A stretch of DNA of 64,000 bases from Aurelia coerulea. Lineage: Eukaryota; Cnidaria; Scyphozoa; Semaeostomeae; Ulmaridae. The position numbers and the translations under genes are program-made. Below, piece by piece: positions 24,203-37,916 of the stretch (positions are counted from its first letter, which is position 1; every line of letters begins with the position of its first letter). The stretch is taken from NCBI GenBank assembly GCA_039566865.1, contig CM076960.1:7578501-7642500 (forward strand), in the 5' to 3' direction. The notes below the pieces were generated by a model, which had not been told where the DNA came from, searched no databases, and saw only the letters and a list, made by a program, of their open reading frames with translations.

Positions 24203-26443
24203 GATGAGTGCAAAACTCTTTATAATATAAATTGTAGCTATTAAAGTACGTTAATCCACACTTCTTGTGTTTATATTTTGTTTTCCTTTAGAAAATAAAC
24301 ATTTAATTGATCGATGTTTGTTTATGCAGTAAAGCTAAAATGACACTAAAGTAAAAACTAAACACTATAGTAATTTTTACAAGAATAGTTGCTGCAGCAT
24401 AAATATAGTGTTATAAAAGATGATACTGGCAGAACTAAAGTTTTATAGGACGATGAGTGCAATGGTCTTTATAATATAAATTGTAGCTATTAAAGTACGT
24501 TAATCCACACTTCTTGTGTTTATATTTTGTTTTCTTTAAGAAAATAAACATTTAATTAATCGATGTTTGTTTATGCAGTGAAGCTAAAATGAGACTAAAG
24601 AAAAAACTAATGTCTATAGTAATGTTTCGAAAAATAGTTGCTGCAGTACTAATATAGTTTTATAAAAGATGATACTGGCAGAACTAAAGTTTTATAGGAC
24701 GATGAGTGCAATGGTCTTTATAATATAAATTCTAGCTATTAAAGTACGTTAATCCACACTTTTTGTGTTTATATTTTGTTTTCCTTGAGAAAATAAACAT
24801 TTAATTGATCGATTTTTGTTTATGCAGTAAAGCTAAAATGACACTAAAGTAAAAACTAAAGTCTATAGTAATTTTTACAAGAATAGTTGCTGCAGCATAA
24901 ATATAGTGCTATAAAATAAATTACTGGCAGATCTAAAGTTTTAAAGAACTATGAGTGCAAAACTCTTTATAATATAAATTGTAGCTATTAAATTACGTTA
25001 ATCCACAATTTTTGTGCTTATATTTTGTTTTCTTTAAGAAAATAAACATTTAATTAATCGATGTTTGTTTATGCAGTGAAGCTAAAATGAGACTAAAGAA
25101 AAAACTAATGTCTATAGTAATGTTTCGAAAAATAGTTGCTGCAGTACTAATATAGTGCTATAAAATAAATTAATGGCAGATCTAAAGTTTTAAAGAACGA
25201 TGAGTGCAATGGTCTTTATAATATAAATTCTAGCTATCAAAGTACGTTAATCCACACTTTTTGTGTTTATATTTTGTTTTCCTTGAGAAAATAAACATTT
25301 AATTGATCGATGTTTGTTTATGCAGTAAAGCTAAAATGACACTAAAGTAAAAACTAAACACTATAGTAATTTTTACAAGAATAATTGCTGCAGCATAAAT
25401 ATAGTGCTATAAAATAAATTACTGGCAGATCTAAAGTTTTAAAGAACTATGAGTGCAAAACTCTTTATAATATAAATTGTAGCTATTAAAGTACGTTAAT
25501 CCACAATTTTTGTGTTTATATTTTGTTTTCTTTAAGAAAATAAACATTTAATTAATCGATGTTTGTTTATGCAGTGAAGCTAAAATGAGACTAAAGAAAA
25601 AACTAATGTCTATAGTAATGTTTCGAAAAATAGTTGCTGCAGTACTAATATAGTGTTATAAAAGATGATACTGGCAGAACTAAAGTTTTATAGGACGATG
25701 AGTGCAATGGTCTTTATAATATAAATTCTAGCTATTAAAGTACGTTAATCCACACTTTTTGTGTTTATATTTTGTTTTCTTTAAGAAAATAAACATTTAA
25801 TTAATCGATGTTTGTTTATGCAGTGAAGCTAAAATGAGACTAAAGAAAAAACTAATGTCTATAGTAATGTTTCGAAAAATAGTTGCTGCAGTACTAATAT
25901 AGTGCTATAAAATAAATTAATGGCAGATCTAAAGTTTTAAAGAACGATGAGTGCAATACTCTTTATAATAAAAATTGTAGTTATTAAAGTACGTTAATCC
26001 TCAATTTTTGTGTTTATATTTTGTTTTCTTTAAGAATATAAACATTTAATTAATCAATGTTTGTTTATGCAGTGAAGCTAAAATGAGACTAAAGAAAAAA
26101 CTAATGTCTATAGTAATGTTTCGAAAAATAGTTGCTGCAGTACTAATATAGTGTTATAAAAGATGATACTGGCAGAACTAAAGTTTTATAGGACGATGAG
26201 TGCAATGGTCTATATAATATAAATTCTAGCTATTAAAGTACGTTAATCCACACTTTTTGTGTTTAAATTTTGTTTTCCTTGAGAAAATAAACATTTAATT
26301 GATCGATGTTTGTTTATGCAGTAAAGCTAAAATGACACTAAAGTAAAAACTAAAGTCTATAGTAATTTTTACAAGAATAGTTGCTGCAGCATAAATATAG
26401 TGCTATAAAATAAATTAATGGCAGATCTAAAGTTTTAAAGAAC
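24203..26443 (+). repeat. Nine-monomer HOR unit (2,241 bp), copy 1
   Basis: The order is g (24203, CACACTTCTTGTG with TTTTCCTTTAG), h (24452, CACACTTCTTGTG with TTCTTTAAG), a' (24701, with GATTTTTGTTTATG), b, c, d, e, f and a. Units 24950 and 25448 have ACTATGAG in place of ACGATGAG. This is the six-monomer unit extended by three extra monomers. Confidence 0.88.
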
Positions 26444-28435
26444 GATGAGTGCAAAACTCTTTATAATATAAATTGTAGCTATTAAAGTACGTTAATCCAC
26501 ACTTCTTGTGTTTATATTTTGTTTTCCTTTAGAAAATAAACATTTAATTGATCGATGTTTGTTTATGCAGTAAAGCTAAAATGACACTAAAGTAAAAACT
26601 AAACACTATAGTAATTTTTACAAGAATAGTTGCTGCAGCATAAATATAGTGTTATAAAAGATGATACTGGCAGAACTAAAGTTTTATAGGACGATGAGTG
26701 CAATGGTCTTTATAATATAAATTGTAGCTATTAAAGTACGTTAATCCACACTTCTTGTGTTTATATTTTGTTTTCTTTAAGAAAATAAACATTTAATTAA
26801 TCGATGTTTGTTTATGCAGTGAAGCTAAAATGAGACTAAAGAAAAAACTAATGTCTATAGTAATGTTTCGAAAAATAGTTGCTGCAGTACTAATATAGTG
26901 TTATAAAAGATGATACTGGCAGAACTAAAGTTTTATAGGACGATGAGTGCAATGGTCTTTATAATATAAATTCTAGCTATTAAAGTACGTTAATCCACAC
27001 TTTTTGTGTTTATATTTTGTTTTCCTTGAGAAAATAAACATTTAATTGATCGATTTTTGTTTATGCAGTAAAGCTAAAATGACACTAAAGTAAAAACTAA
27101 AGTCTATAGTAATTTTTACAAGAATAGTTGCTGCAGCATAAATATAGTGCTATAAAATAAATTACTGGTAGATCTAAAGTTTTAAAGAACTATGAGTGCA
27201 AAACTCTTTATAATATAAATTGTAGCTATTAAATTACGTTAATCCACAATTTTTGTGCTTATATTTTGTTTTCTTTAAGAAAATAAACATTTAATTAATC
27301 GATGTTTGTTTATGCAGTGAAGCTAAAATGAGACTAAAGAAAAAACTAATGTCTATAGTAATGTTTCGAAAAATAGTTGCTGCAGTACTAATATAGTGCT
27401 ATAAAATAAATTAATGGCAGATCTAAAGTTTTAAAGAACGATGAGTGCAATGGTCTTTATAATATAAATTCTAGCTATCAAAGTACGTTAATCCACACTT
27501 TTTGTGTTTATATTTTGTTTTCCTTGAGAAAATAAACATTTAATTGATCGATGTTTGTTTATGCAGTAAAGCTAAAATGACACTAAAGTAAAAACTAAAC
27601 ACTATAGTAATTTTTACAAGAATAATTGCTGCGGCATAAATATAGTGCTATAAAATAAATTACTGGCAGATCTAAAGTTTTAAAGAACTATGAGTGCAAA
27701 ACTCTTTATAATATAAATTGTAGCTATTAAAGTACGTTAATCCACAATTTTTGTGTTTATATTTTGTTTTCTTTAAGAAAATAAACATTTAATTAATCGA
27801 TGTTTGTTTATGCAGTGAAGCTAAAATGAGACTAAAGAAAAAACTAATGTCTATAGTAATGTTTCGAAAAATAGTTGCTGCAGTACTAATATAGTGCTAT
27901 AAAATAAATTAATGGCAGATCTAAAGTTTTAAAGAACGATGAGTGCAATACTCTTTATAATAAAAATTGTAGTTATTAAAGTACGTTAATCCTCAATTTT
28001 TGTGTTTATATTTTGTTTTCTTTAAGAATATAAACATTTAATTAATCAATGTTTGTTTATGCAGTGAAGCTAAAATGAGACTAAAGAAAAAACTAATGTC
28101 TATAGTAATGTTTCGAAAAATAGTTGCTGCAGTACTAATATAGTGTTATAAAAGATGATACTGGCAGAACTAAAGTTTTATAGGACGATGAGTGCAATGG
28201 TCTATATAATATAAATTCTAGCTATTAAAGTACGTTAATCCACACTTTTTGTGTTTAAATTTTGTTTTCCTTGAGAAAATAAACATTTAATTGATCGATG
28301 TTTGTTTATGCAGTAAAGCTAAAATGACACTAAAGTAAAAACTAAAGTCTATAGTAATTTTTACAAGAATAGTTGCTGCAGCATAAATATAGTGCTATAA
28401 AATAAATTACTGGCAGATCTAAAGTTGTAAAGAAC
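26444..28435 (+). repeat. Nine-monomer HOR, copy 2, lacking one monomer
   Basis: The order g, h, a', b, c, d, f, a repeats copy 1 with its private bases (CACTTCTTGTG twice, GATTTTTGTTTATG near 27050, ACTATGAG at 27191 and 27689). Type e is missing: d at 27689 is followed by f at 27938. The unit is therefore 1,992 bp, exactly one 249-bp monomer shorter. Confidence 0.87.
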
Positions 28436-30178
28436 GATGAGTGCAAAACTCTTTATAATATAAATTGAAGCTATTAAATTACGTTAATCCACAATTTTTG
28501 TGCTTATATTTTGTTTTTTTTAAGAAAATAAACATTTAATTAATCGATGTTTGTTTATGCAGTGAAGCTAAAATGAGACTAAAGAAAAAACTAATGTCTA
28601 TAGTAATGTTTCGAAAAATACTTGCTGCAGTACTAATATAGTGCTATAAAATAAATTAATGGCAGATCTAAAGTTTTAAAGAACGATGAGTGCAATGGTC
28701 TTTATAATATAAATTCTAGCTATCAAAGTACGTTAATCCACACTTTTTGTGTTTATATTTTGTTTTCCTTGAACAAATAGGCATTTAATTGATCGATGTT
28801 TGTTTATGCAGTAAAGCTAAAATGACACTAAAGTAAAAACTAAACACTATAGTAATTTTTACAAGAATAGTTGCTGCAGCATAAATATAGTGCTATAAAA
28901 TAAATTACTCGCAGATCTAAAGTTTTAAAGAACGATGAGTGCAAAACTCTTTATAATATAAATTGTAGCTATTAAAGTACGTTAATCCAAAATTTTTGTG
29001 TTTATATTTTGTTTTCTTTATGAAAATAAACATTTAATTAATCGATGTTTGTTTATGCAGTGAAGCTAAAATGAGACTAAAGAAAAAACTAATGTCTATA
29101 GTAATGTTTCGAAAAATAGTTGCTGCAGTACTAATATAGTGCTATAAAATAAATTAATGGCAGATCTAAAGTTTTAAAGAACGATGAGTGCAAAACTCTT
29201 TATAATATAAATTGTAGCTATTAAAGTACGTTAATCCACAATTTTTGTGTTTATATTTTGTTTTCTTTAAGAAAATAAACATTTAATTAATCGATGTTTG
29301 TTTATGCAGTGAAGCTAAAATGAGACTAAAGAAAAAACTAATGTCTATAGTAATGTTTCGAAAAATATTTGCTGCAGTACTAATATAGTGTTATAAAAGA
29401 TGATACTGGCAGAACTAAAGTTTTATAGGACGATGAGTGCAATGGTCTTTATAATATAAATTCTAGCTATTAAAGTACGTTAATCCACACTTTTTGTGTT
29501 TATATTTTGTTTTCTTTAAGAAAATAAACATTTAATTAATCGATGTTTGTTTATGCAGTGAAGCTAAAATGAGACTAAAGAAAAAACTAATGTCTATAGT
29601 AATGTTTCGAAAAATAGTTGCTGCAGTACTAATATAGTGCTATAAAATAAATTAATGGCAGATCTAAAGTTTTAAAGAACGATGAGTGCAAAACTCTTTA
29701 TAATATAAATTGTAGCTATTAAAGTACGTTAATCCACACTTTTTGTGTTTATATTTTGTTTTCTTTAAGAAAATAAACATTTAATTAATCGATGTTTGTT
29801 TATGCAGTGAAGCTAAAATGAGACTAAAGAAAAAACTAATGTCTATAGTAATGTTTCGAAAAATAGTTGCTGCAGTACTAATATAGTGTTATAAAAGATG
29901 ATACTGGCAGAACTAAAGTTTTATAGGACGATGAGTGCAAAGGTCTTTATAATATAAATTCTAGCTATTAAAGTACGTTAATCCACACTTTTTGTGTTTA
30001 TATTTTGTTTTCCTTGAGAAAATAAACATTTAATTGATCGATTTTTGTTTATGCAGTAAAGCTAAAATGACACTAAAGTAAAAACTAAAGTCTATAGTAA
30101 TTTTTACAAGAATAGTTGCTGCAGCATAAATATAGTGCTATAAAATAAATTACTGGCAGATCTAAAGTTTTAAAGAAC

Positions 30179-32420
30179 GATGAGTGCAATACTCTTTATA
30201 ATAAAAATTGTAGTTATTAAAGTACGTTAATCCACAATTTTTGTGTTTATATTTTGTTTTCTTTAAGAATATAAACATTTAATTAATCAATGTTTGTTTC
30301 TGCAGTGAAGCTAAAATGAGACTAAAGAAAAAACTAATGTCTATAGTAATGTTTCGAAAACTAGTTGCTAAAGCTATATAGTGTTATAAAAGATGTTACT
30401 GGCAGAACTAAAGTTTTAAAGAAAGATGAGTTCAAAACTCTTTATAATATAATTTGTAGCTATTAAAGTACGTTAATCCACAATTTTCGTGTTTATATTT
30501 TGTTTTCTTTAAGAAAATAAACTTTTAATTAATCGATGTTTGTTTATGCAGTGAAGCTAAAATGAGACTAAAGAAAAAACTAATGTCTATAGTAATGTTT
30601 CGAAAAATAGTTGCTGCAGTACTAATATAGTGTTATAAAAGATGATACTGGCAGAACTAAAGTTTTATAGGACGATGAGTGCAATGGTCTTTATAATATA
30701 AATTCTAGCTATTAAAGTACGTTAATCCACACTTTTTGTGTTTATGTTTTGTTTTCTTTAAGAAAATAAACATTTAATTAATCGATGTTTGTTTATGCAG
30801 TGAAGCTAAAATGAGACCAAAGAAAAAACTAATGTCTATAGTAATGTTTCGAAAAATAGTTGCTGCAGTACTAATATAGTGCTATAAAGTAAATTAATGG
30901 CAGATCTAAAGTTTTAAAGAACGATGAGTGCAAAACTCTTTATAATATAAATTGTAGCTATTAAAGTACGTTAATCCACACTTTTTGTGTTTATATTTTG
31001 TTTTCCTTGAGAAAATAAACATTTAATTGATCGATGTTTGTTTATGCAGTAAAGCTAAAATGACACTAAAGTAAAAATTAAACACTATAGTAATTTTTAC
31101 AAGAATAGTTGCTGCAGCATAACTATAGTGCTATAAAATAAATTACTGGCAGATCTAAAGTTTTAAAGAACGATGAGTGCAATACTCTTTATAATAAAAA
31201 TTGTAGTTATTAAAGTACGTTAATCGACAATTTTTGTGTTTATATTTTGTTTTCTTTAAGAATATAAACATTTAATTAATCAATGTTTGTTTATGCAGTG
31301 AAGCTAAAATGAGACTAAAGAAAAAACTAATGTCTATAGTAATGTTTCGAAAACTAGTTGCTAAAGCTATATAGTGTTATAAAAGATGTTACTGGCAGAA
31401 CTAAAGTTTTAAAGAAAGATGAGTTCAAAACTCTTTATAATATAATTTGTAGCTATTAAAGTACGTTAATCCACAATGTTCGTGTTTATATTTTGTTTTC
31501 TTTAAGAAAATAAACATTTAATTAATCGATGTTTGTTTATGCAGTAAAGCTAAAATTAAAGCTAAAGCAAAAGAAAATACCAATGTCTATAGTAATGTAT
31601 CCGAGAATGGTTGCTGCAGCACTAATATAGTGCTATAAAATAAATTACTGGCAGATCTAAAGTTTTAAAGAACGATGAGTGCAAAACTCTTTATAATATA
31701 AATTGTAGCTATTAAAGTACGTTAATCCACAATTTTTGTGTTTATATTTTGTTTTCTTTAAGAAAATAAACATTTAATTAATCGATGTTTGTTTATGCAG
31801 TGAAGCTAAAATGAGACTAAAGAAAAAACTAATGTCTATAGTAATGTTTCGAAAAATAGTTGCTGCAGTACTAATATAGTGTTATAAAAGATGATACTGG
31901 CAGAACTAAAGTTTTATAGGACGATGAGTGCAATGGTCTTTATAATATAAATTCTAGCTATTAAAGTACGTTAATCCACACTTTTTGTGTTTATGTTTTG
32001 TTTTCTTTAAGAAAATAAACATTTAATTAATCGATGTTTGTTTGTGCAGTGAAGCTAAAATGAGACTAAAGAAAAAACTAATGTCTATAGTAATGTTTCG
32101 AAAAATAGTTGCTGCAGTACTAATATAGTGCTATAAAGTAAATTAATGGCAGATCTAAAGTTTTAAAGAACGATGAGTGCAAAACTCTTTATAATATAAA
32201 TTGTAGCTATTAAAGTACGTTAATCCACACTTTTTGTGTTTATATTTTGTTTTCCTTGAGAAAATAAACATTTAATTGATCGATGTTTGTTTATGCAGTA
32301 AAGCTAAAATGACACTAAAGTAAAAATTAAACACTATAGTAATTTTTACAAGAATAGTTGCTGCAGCATAACTATAGTGCTATAAAATAAATTACTGGCA
32401 GATCTAAAGTTTTAAAGAAC
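30179..32420 (+). repeat. 1,249-bp five-monomer HOR, nearly two copies
   Basis: Starts 30179 (f), 30425, 30674 (e), 30923 (ACACTAAAG type), 31172 (f), 31418, 31674 (d), 31923 (e) and 32172. The TTTATGTTTTG variant at about 30744 and 31993 lies 1,249 bp apart and marks the period. Units beginning 30179 and 31172 carry AAACTAGTTGCTAAAGC and are 246 bp. Unit 30425 joins a TATAATTTGTAG start to a d-type second half. Confidence 0.84.
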
Positions 32421-35400
32421 GATGAGTGCAATACTCTTTATAATAAAAATTGTAGTTATTAAAGTACGTTAATCCACAATTTTTGTGTTTATATTTTGTT
32501 TTCTTTAAGAATATAAACATTTAATTAATCAATGTTTGTTTATGCAGTGAAGCTAAAATGAGACTAAAGAAAAAACTAATGTCTATAGTAATGTTTCGAA
32601 AACTAGTTGCTAAAGCTATATAGTGTTATAAAAGATGTTACTGGCAGAACTAAAGTTTTAAAGAAAGATGAGTTCAAAACTCTTTATAATATAATTTGTA
32701 GCTATTAAAGTACGTTAATCCACAATTTTCGTGTTTATATTTTGTTTTCTTTAAGAAAATAAACATTTAATTATTCGATGTTTGTTTATGCAGTAAAGCT
32801 AAAATTAAAGCTAAAGCAAAAGAAAATACCAATGTCTATAGTAATGTATCCGAGAATGGTTGCTGCAGCACTAATATAGTGTTATAAAAGATGTTACTTG
32901 CAGAACAAAAGTTTTAAAGAACGATGAGTGCAAAACTCTTTATAATATAAATTGTAGCTATTAAAGTACGTTAATCCACAATTTTTGTGTTTATATTTTG
33001 TTTTCTTTAAGAAAATAAACATTTAATTAATCAATGTTTGTTTATGCAGTAAAGCTAAAATGACACTAAAGAAAAAACTAATGTCTATAGTAATTTTTAC
33101 AAGAATGGTTGCTGCAGCACTAATATAGTGTTATAAAAGTTACTGGCAGAACTAAAGTTTTAAAGAACAATGAGTGCAATACTCTTTATAATATGAATTG
33201 TAGCTATTAAAGTATATTAATCCACAATTTTTGTGTTTATATTTTGTTTTCTTTAAGAAAATAAACATTTATTTAATCGATGTTTGTTTATGCAGTGAAG
33301 CTAAAATGAGACTAATAAAAAAACTAATGTCTATAGTAATACTTCGAAAAATAGTTGCTGCAGCACTAATATAGTGTTATAAAAGATGTTAGTGGCAGAA
33401 CTAAAGTTTTAAAGAACGATGAGTGCAAAACTCTTTATAATATAAATTGTAGCTATTAAAGTACGTTAATCCACACTTTTTGTGTTTATATTTTGTTTTC
33501 CTTGAGAAAATAAACATTTAATTGATCGATGTTTGTTTATGCAGTAAAGCTAAAATGACACTAAAGTAAAAACTAAACACTATAGTAATTTTTACAAGAA
33601 TAGTTGCTGCAGCATAACTATAGTGCTATAAAATAAATTACTGGCAGATCTAAAGTTTTAAAGAACGATGAGTGCAATACTCTTTATAATAAAAATTGTA
33701 GTTATTAAAGTACGTTAATCCACAATTTTTGTGTTTATATTTCGTTTTCTTTAAGAATATAAACATTTAATTAATCAATGTTTGTTTATGCAGTGAAGCT
33801 AAAATGAGACTAAAGAAAAAACTAATGTCTATAGTAATGTTTCGAAAACTAGTTGCTAAAGCTATATAGTGTTATAAAAGATGTTACTGGCAGAACTAAA
33901 GTTTTAAAGAAAGATGAGTTCAAAACTCTTTATAATATAATTTGTAGCTATTAAAGTACGTTAATCCACAATTTTCGTGTTTATATTTTGTTTTCTTTAA
34001 GAAAATAAACATTTAATTATTCGATGTTTGTTTATGCAGTAAAGCTAAAATTAAAGCTAAAGCAAAAGAAAATACCAATGTCTATAGTAATGTATCCGAG
34101 AATGGTTGCTGCAGCACTAATATAGTGTTATAAAAGATGTTACTTGCAGAACAAAAGTTTTAAAGAACGATGAGTGCAAAACTCTTTATAATATAAATTG
34201 TAGCTATTAAAGTACGTTAATCCACAATTTTTGTGTTTATATTTTGTTTTCTTTAAGAAAATAAACATTTAATTAATCAATGTTTGTTTATGCAGTAAAG
34301 CTAAAATGACACTAAAGAAAAAACTAATGTCTATAGTAATTTTTACAAGAATGGTTGCTGCAGCACTAATATAGTGTTATAAAAGTTACTGGCAGAACTA
34401 AAGTTTTAAAGAACAATGAGTGCAATACTCTTTATAATATGAATTGTAGCTATTAAAGTATATTAATCCACAATTTTTGTGTTTATATTTTGTTTTCTTT
34501 AAGAAAATAAACATTTATTTAATCGATGTTTGTTTATGCAGTGAAGCTAAAATGAGACTAATAAAAAAACTAATGTCTATAGTAATACTTCGAAAAATAG
34601 TTGCTGCAGCACTAATATAGTGTTATAAAAGATGTTAGTGGCAGAACTAAAGTTTTAAAGAACGATGAGTGCAAAACTCTTTATAATATAAATTGTAGCT
34701 ATTAAAGTACGTTAATCCACACTTTTTGTGTTTATATTTTGTTTTCCTTGAGAAAATAAACATTTAATTGATCGATGTTTGTTTATGCAGTAAAGCTAAA
34801 ATGACACTAAAGTAAAAATTAAACACTATAGTAATTTTTACAAGAATAGTTGCTGCAGCATAACTATAGTGCTATAAAATAAATTACTGGCAGATCTAAA
34901 GTTTTAAAGAACGATGAGTGCAATACTCTTTATAATAAAAATTGTAGTTATTAAAGTACGTTAATCCACAATTTTTGTGTTTATATTTTGTTTTCTTTAA
35001 GAATATAAACATTTAATTAATCAATGTTTGTTTATGCAGTGAAGCTAAAATGAGACTAAAGAAAAAACTAATGTCTATAGTAATGTTTCGAAAACTAGTT
35101 GCTAAAGCTATATAGTGTTATAAAAGATGTTACTGGCAGAACTAAAGTTTTAAAGAAAGATGAGTTCAAAACTCTTTATAATATAATTTGTAGCTATTAA
35201 AGTACGTTAATCCACAATTTTCGTGTTTATATTTTGTTTTCTTTAAGAAAATAAACATTTAATTATTCGATGTTTGTTTATGCAGTAAAGCTAAAATTAA
35301 AGCTAAAGCAAAAGAAAATACCAATGTCTATAGTAATGTATCCGAGAATGGTTGCTGCAGCACTAATATAGTGTTATAAAAGATGTTACTTGCAGAACAA

Positions 35401-37155
35401 AAGTTTTAAAGAACGATGAGTGCAAAACTCTTTATAATATAAATTGTAGCTATTAAAGTACGTTAATCCACAATTTTTGTGTTTATATTTTGTTTTCTTT
35501 AAGAAAATAAACATTTAATTAATCAATGTTTGTTTATGCAGTAAAGCTAAAATGACACTAAAGAAAAAACTAATGTCTATAGTAATTTTTACAAGAATGG
35601 TTGCTGCAGCACTAATATAGTGTTATAAAAGTTACTGGCAGAACTAAAGTTTTAAAGAACAATGAGTGCAATACTCTTTATAATATGAATTGTAGCTATT
35701 AAAGTATATTAATCCACAATTTTTGTGTTTATATTTTGTTTTCTTTAAGAAAATAAACATTTATTTAATCGATGTTTGTTTATGCAGTGAAGCTAAAATG
35801 AGACTAATAAAAAAACTAATGTCTATAGTAATACTTCGAAAAATAGTTGCTGCAGCACTAATATAGTGTTATAAAAGATGTTAGTGGCAGAACTAAAGTT
35901 TTAAAGAACGATGAGTGCAAAACTCTTTATAATATAAATTGTAGCTATTAAAGTACGTTAATCCACACTTTTTGTGTTTATATTTTGTTTTCCTTTAGAA
36001 AATAAACATTTAATTGATCGATGTTTGTTTATGCAGTAAAGCTAAAATGACACTAAAGTAAAAACTAAACACTATAGTAATTTTTACAAGAATAGTTGCT
36101 GCAGCATAACTATAGTGCTATAAAATAAATTACTGGCAGATCTAAAGTTTTAAAGAACGATGAGTGCAATACTCTTTATAATAAAAATTGTAGTTATTAA
36201 AGTACGTTAATCCACAATTTTTGTGTTTATATTTTGTTTTCTTTAAGAATATAAACATTTAATTAATCAATGTTTGTTTATGCAGTGAAGCTAAAATGAG
36301 ACTAAAGAAAAAACTAATGTCTATAGTAATGTTTCGAAAACTAGTTGCTAAAGCTATATAGTGTTATAAAAGATGTTACTGGCAGAACTAAAGTTTTAAA
36401 GAAAGATGAGTTCAAAACTCTTTATAATATAATTTGTAGCTATTAAAGTACGTTAATCCACAATTTTCGTGTTTATATTTTGTTTTCTTTAAGAAAATAA
36501 ACATTTAATTATTCGATGTTTGTTTATGCAGTAAAGCTAAAATTAAAGCTAAAGCAAAAGAAAATACCAATGTCTATAGTAATGTATCCGAGAATGGTTG
36601 CTGCAGCACTAATATAGTGTTATAAAAGATGTTACTTGCAGAACAAAAGTTTTAAAGAACGATGAGTGCAAAACTCTTTATAATATAAATTGTAGCTATT
36701 AAAGTACGTTAATCCACAATTTTTGTGTTTATATTTTGTTTTCTTTAAGAAAATAAACATTTAATTAATCAATGTTTGTTTATGCAGTAAAGCTAAAATG
36801 ACACTAAAGAAAAAACTAATGTCTATAGTAATTTTTACAAGAATGGTTGCTGCAGCACTAATATAGTGTTATAAAAGTTACTGGCAGAACTAAAGTTTTA
36901 AAGAACAATGAGTGCAATACTCTTTATAATATGAATTGTAGCTATTAAAGTATATTAATCCACAATTTTTGTGTTTATATTTTGTTTTCTTTAAGAAAAT
37001 AAACATTTATTTAATCGATGTTTGTTTATGCAGTGAAGCTAAAATGAGACTAATAAAAAAACTAATGTCTATAGTAATACTTCGAAAAATAGCTGCTGCA
37101 GCACTAATATAGTGTTATAAAAGATGTTAGTGGCAGAACTAAAGTTTTAAAGAAC
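32421..37155 (+). repeat. 1,246-bp five-monomer HOR, about four copies
   Basis: Units start at 32421, 33667, 34913 and 36159, each exactly 1,246 bp apart. Internal spacings are 246, 256, 246, 249 and 249 bp. In order: f with AAACTAGTTGCTAAAGC; AGATGAGTTC start with the TAAAGC insert; ATCAATG with TTTTTACAAGAATGG; AATGAG start with AAGTATATTAATC and ACTAATAAAAAAAC; and an ACACTAAAGTAA unit with GCATAACTATAG. The fourth copy ends after four monomers. Differences seen are few, such as TATTTCGTTTTC at 33741 and CCTTTAG at about 35992. Confidence 0.92.
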
Positions 37156-37916
37156 GATGAGTGCTAAACGCTCTATAATATAAATTGTAGCTAATAAAGT
37201 ACGTTAATCCATACTTTTTGTGTTGATATTTTGTTTTCTTTGAGAAAATAAACATTTAATTATTCGATGTTTGTTTATGCAGTAAAGCTAAAATTAAAGC
37301 TAAAGCAAAAGAAAATACCAATATCTATAGTAATGTATCCGAGAATGGTTGCTGCAGCACTAATATAGTGTTATAAAAGATGTTACTGGCAGAACTAAAG
37401 TTTTAAAGAACAATGAGTGCAATACTCTTTATAATATGAATTGTAGCTATTAAAGTATATTAATCCACAAGTTTTGTGTTTATATTTTGTTTTCTTTGAG
37501 AAAATAAACATTTAATTAATCGATGTTTGCTTATGCAGTGAAGCTAAAATTAGACTAAAGAAAAAACTAATGTCTATAGCAATGTTTCGAAAAATAGTTG
37601 CTGCAGTACTAATATAGTGTTATAAAAGATGTTACTGGCGGAACTAAAGTTTTATAGGACGATGAGTGCAATGGTCTTTATAATATAAATTGTAGCTATT
37701 AAAGTACGTTAATCCATAATTTTTGTGTTGATATTTTGTTTTCTTTGAGAAAATAAACATTTAATTATTCGATGTTTGTTTATGCCGTAAAGCTAAAATT
37801 AAAGCTAAAGCAAAAGAAAATACCAATATCTATAGTAATGTATCCGAGAATGGTTGCTGCAGCACTAATATAGTGTTATAAAAGATGTTACTGGCAGAAC
37901 TAAAGTTTTAAAGAAC
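37156..37916 (+). repeat. Return to 249/256 first-family monomers
   Basis: Starts 37156 (256), 37412 (249) and 37661 (256). The core haplotype ends here. CTAAACGCTC, AAGTTTTGTG and TTTATGCCGTAAAGC markers of the 1-2780 block reappear, so this resembles the four-monomer HOR of the window start. Confidence 0.85.

Larger units (their letters stand above)
19223..30178 (+). repeat. Regular core: 44 consecutive 249-bp monomers
   Basis: From the start at 19223 to the start at 30179 every spacing I counted is exactly 249 bp (44 units, 10,956 bp). Monomers fall into types a to f: a, CAATGGTC / TTTAAATTTTG / ACACTAAAGTAA; b, CAAAACTC / AAATTACG / TTGTGCTTAT; c, CAATGGTC / GCTATCAAAG / AAACACTATAG; d, CAAAACTC / ACAATTTTTGTG; e, CAATGGTC / CACACTTTTTG / GTTTCG; f, CAATACTC / TAGTTATTAAAG / AAGAATATAAAC. 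Order a-b-c-d-e-f gives a 1,494-bp HOR. Confidence 0.92.
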
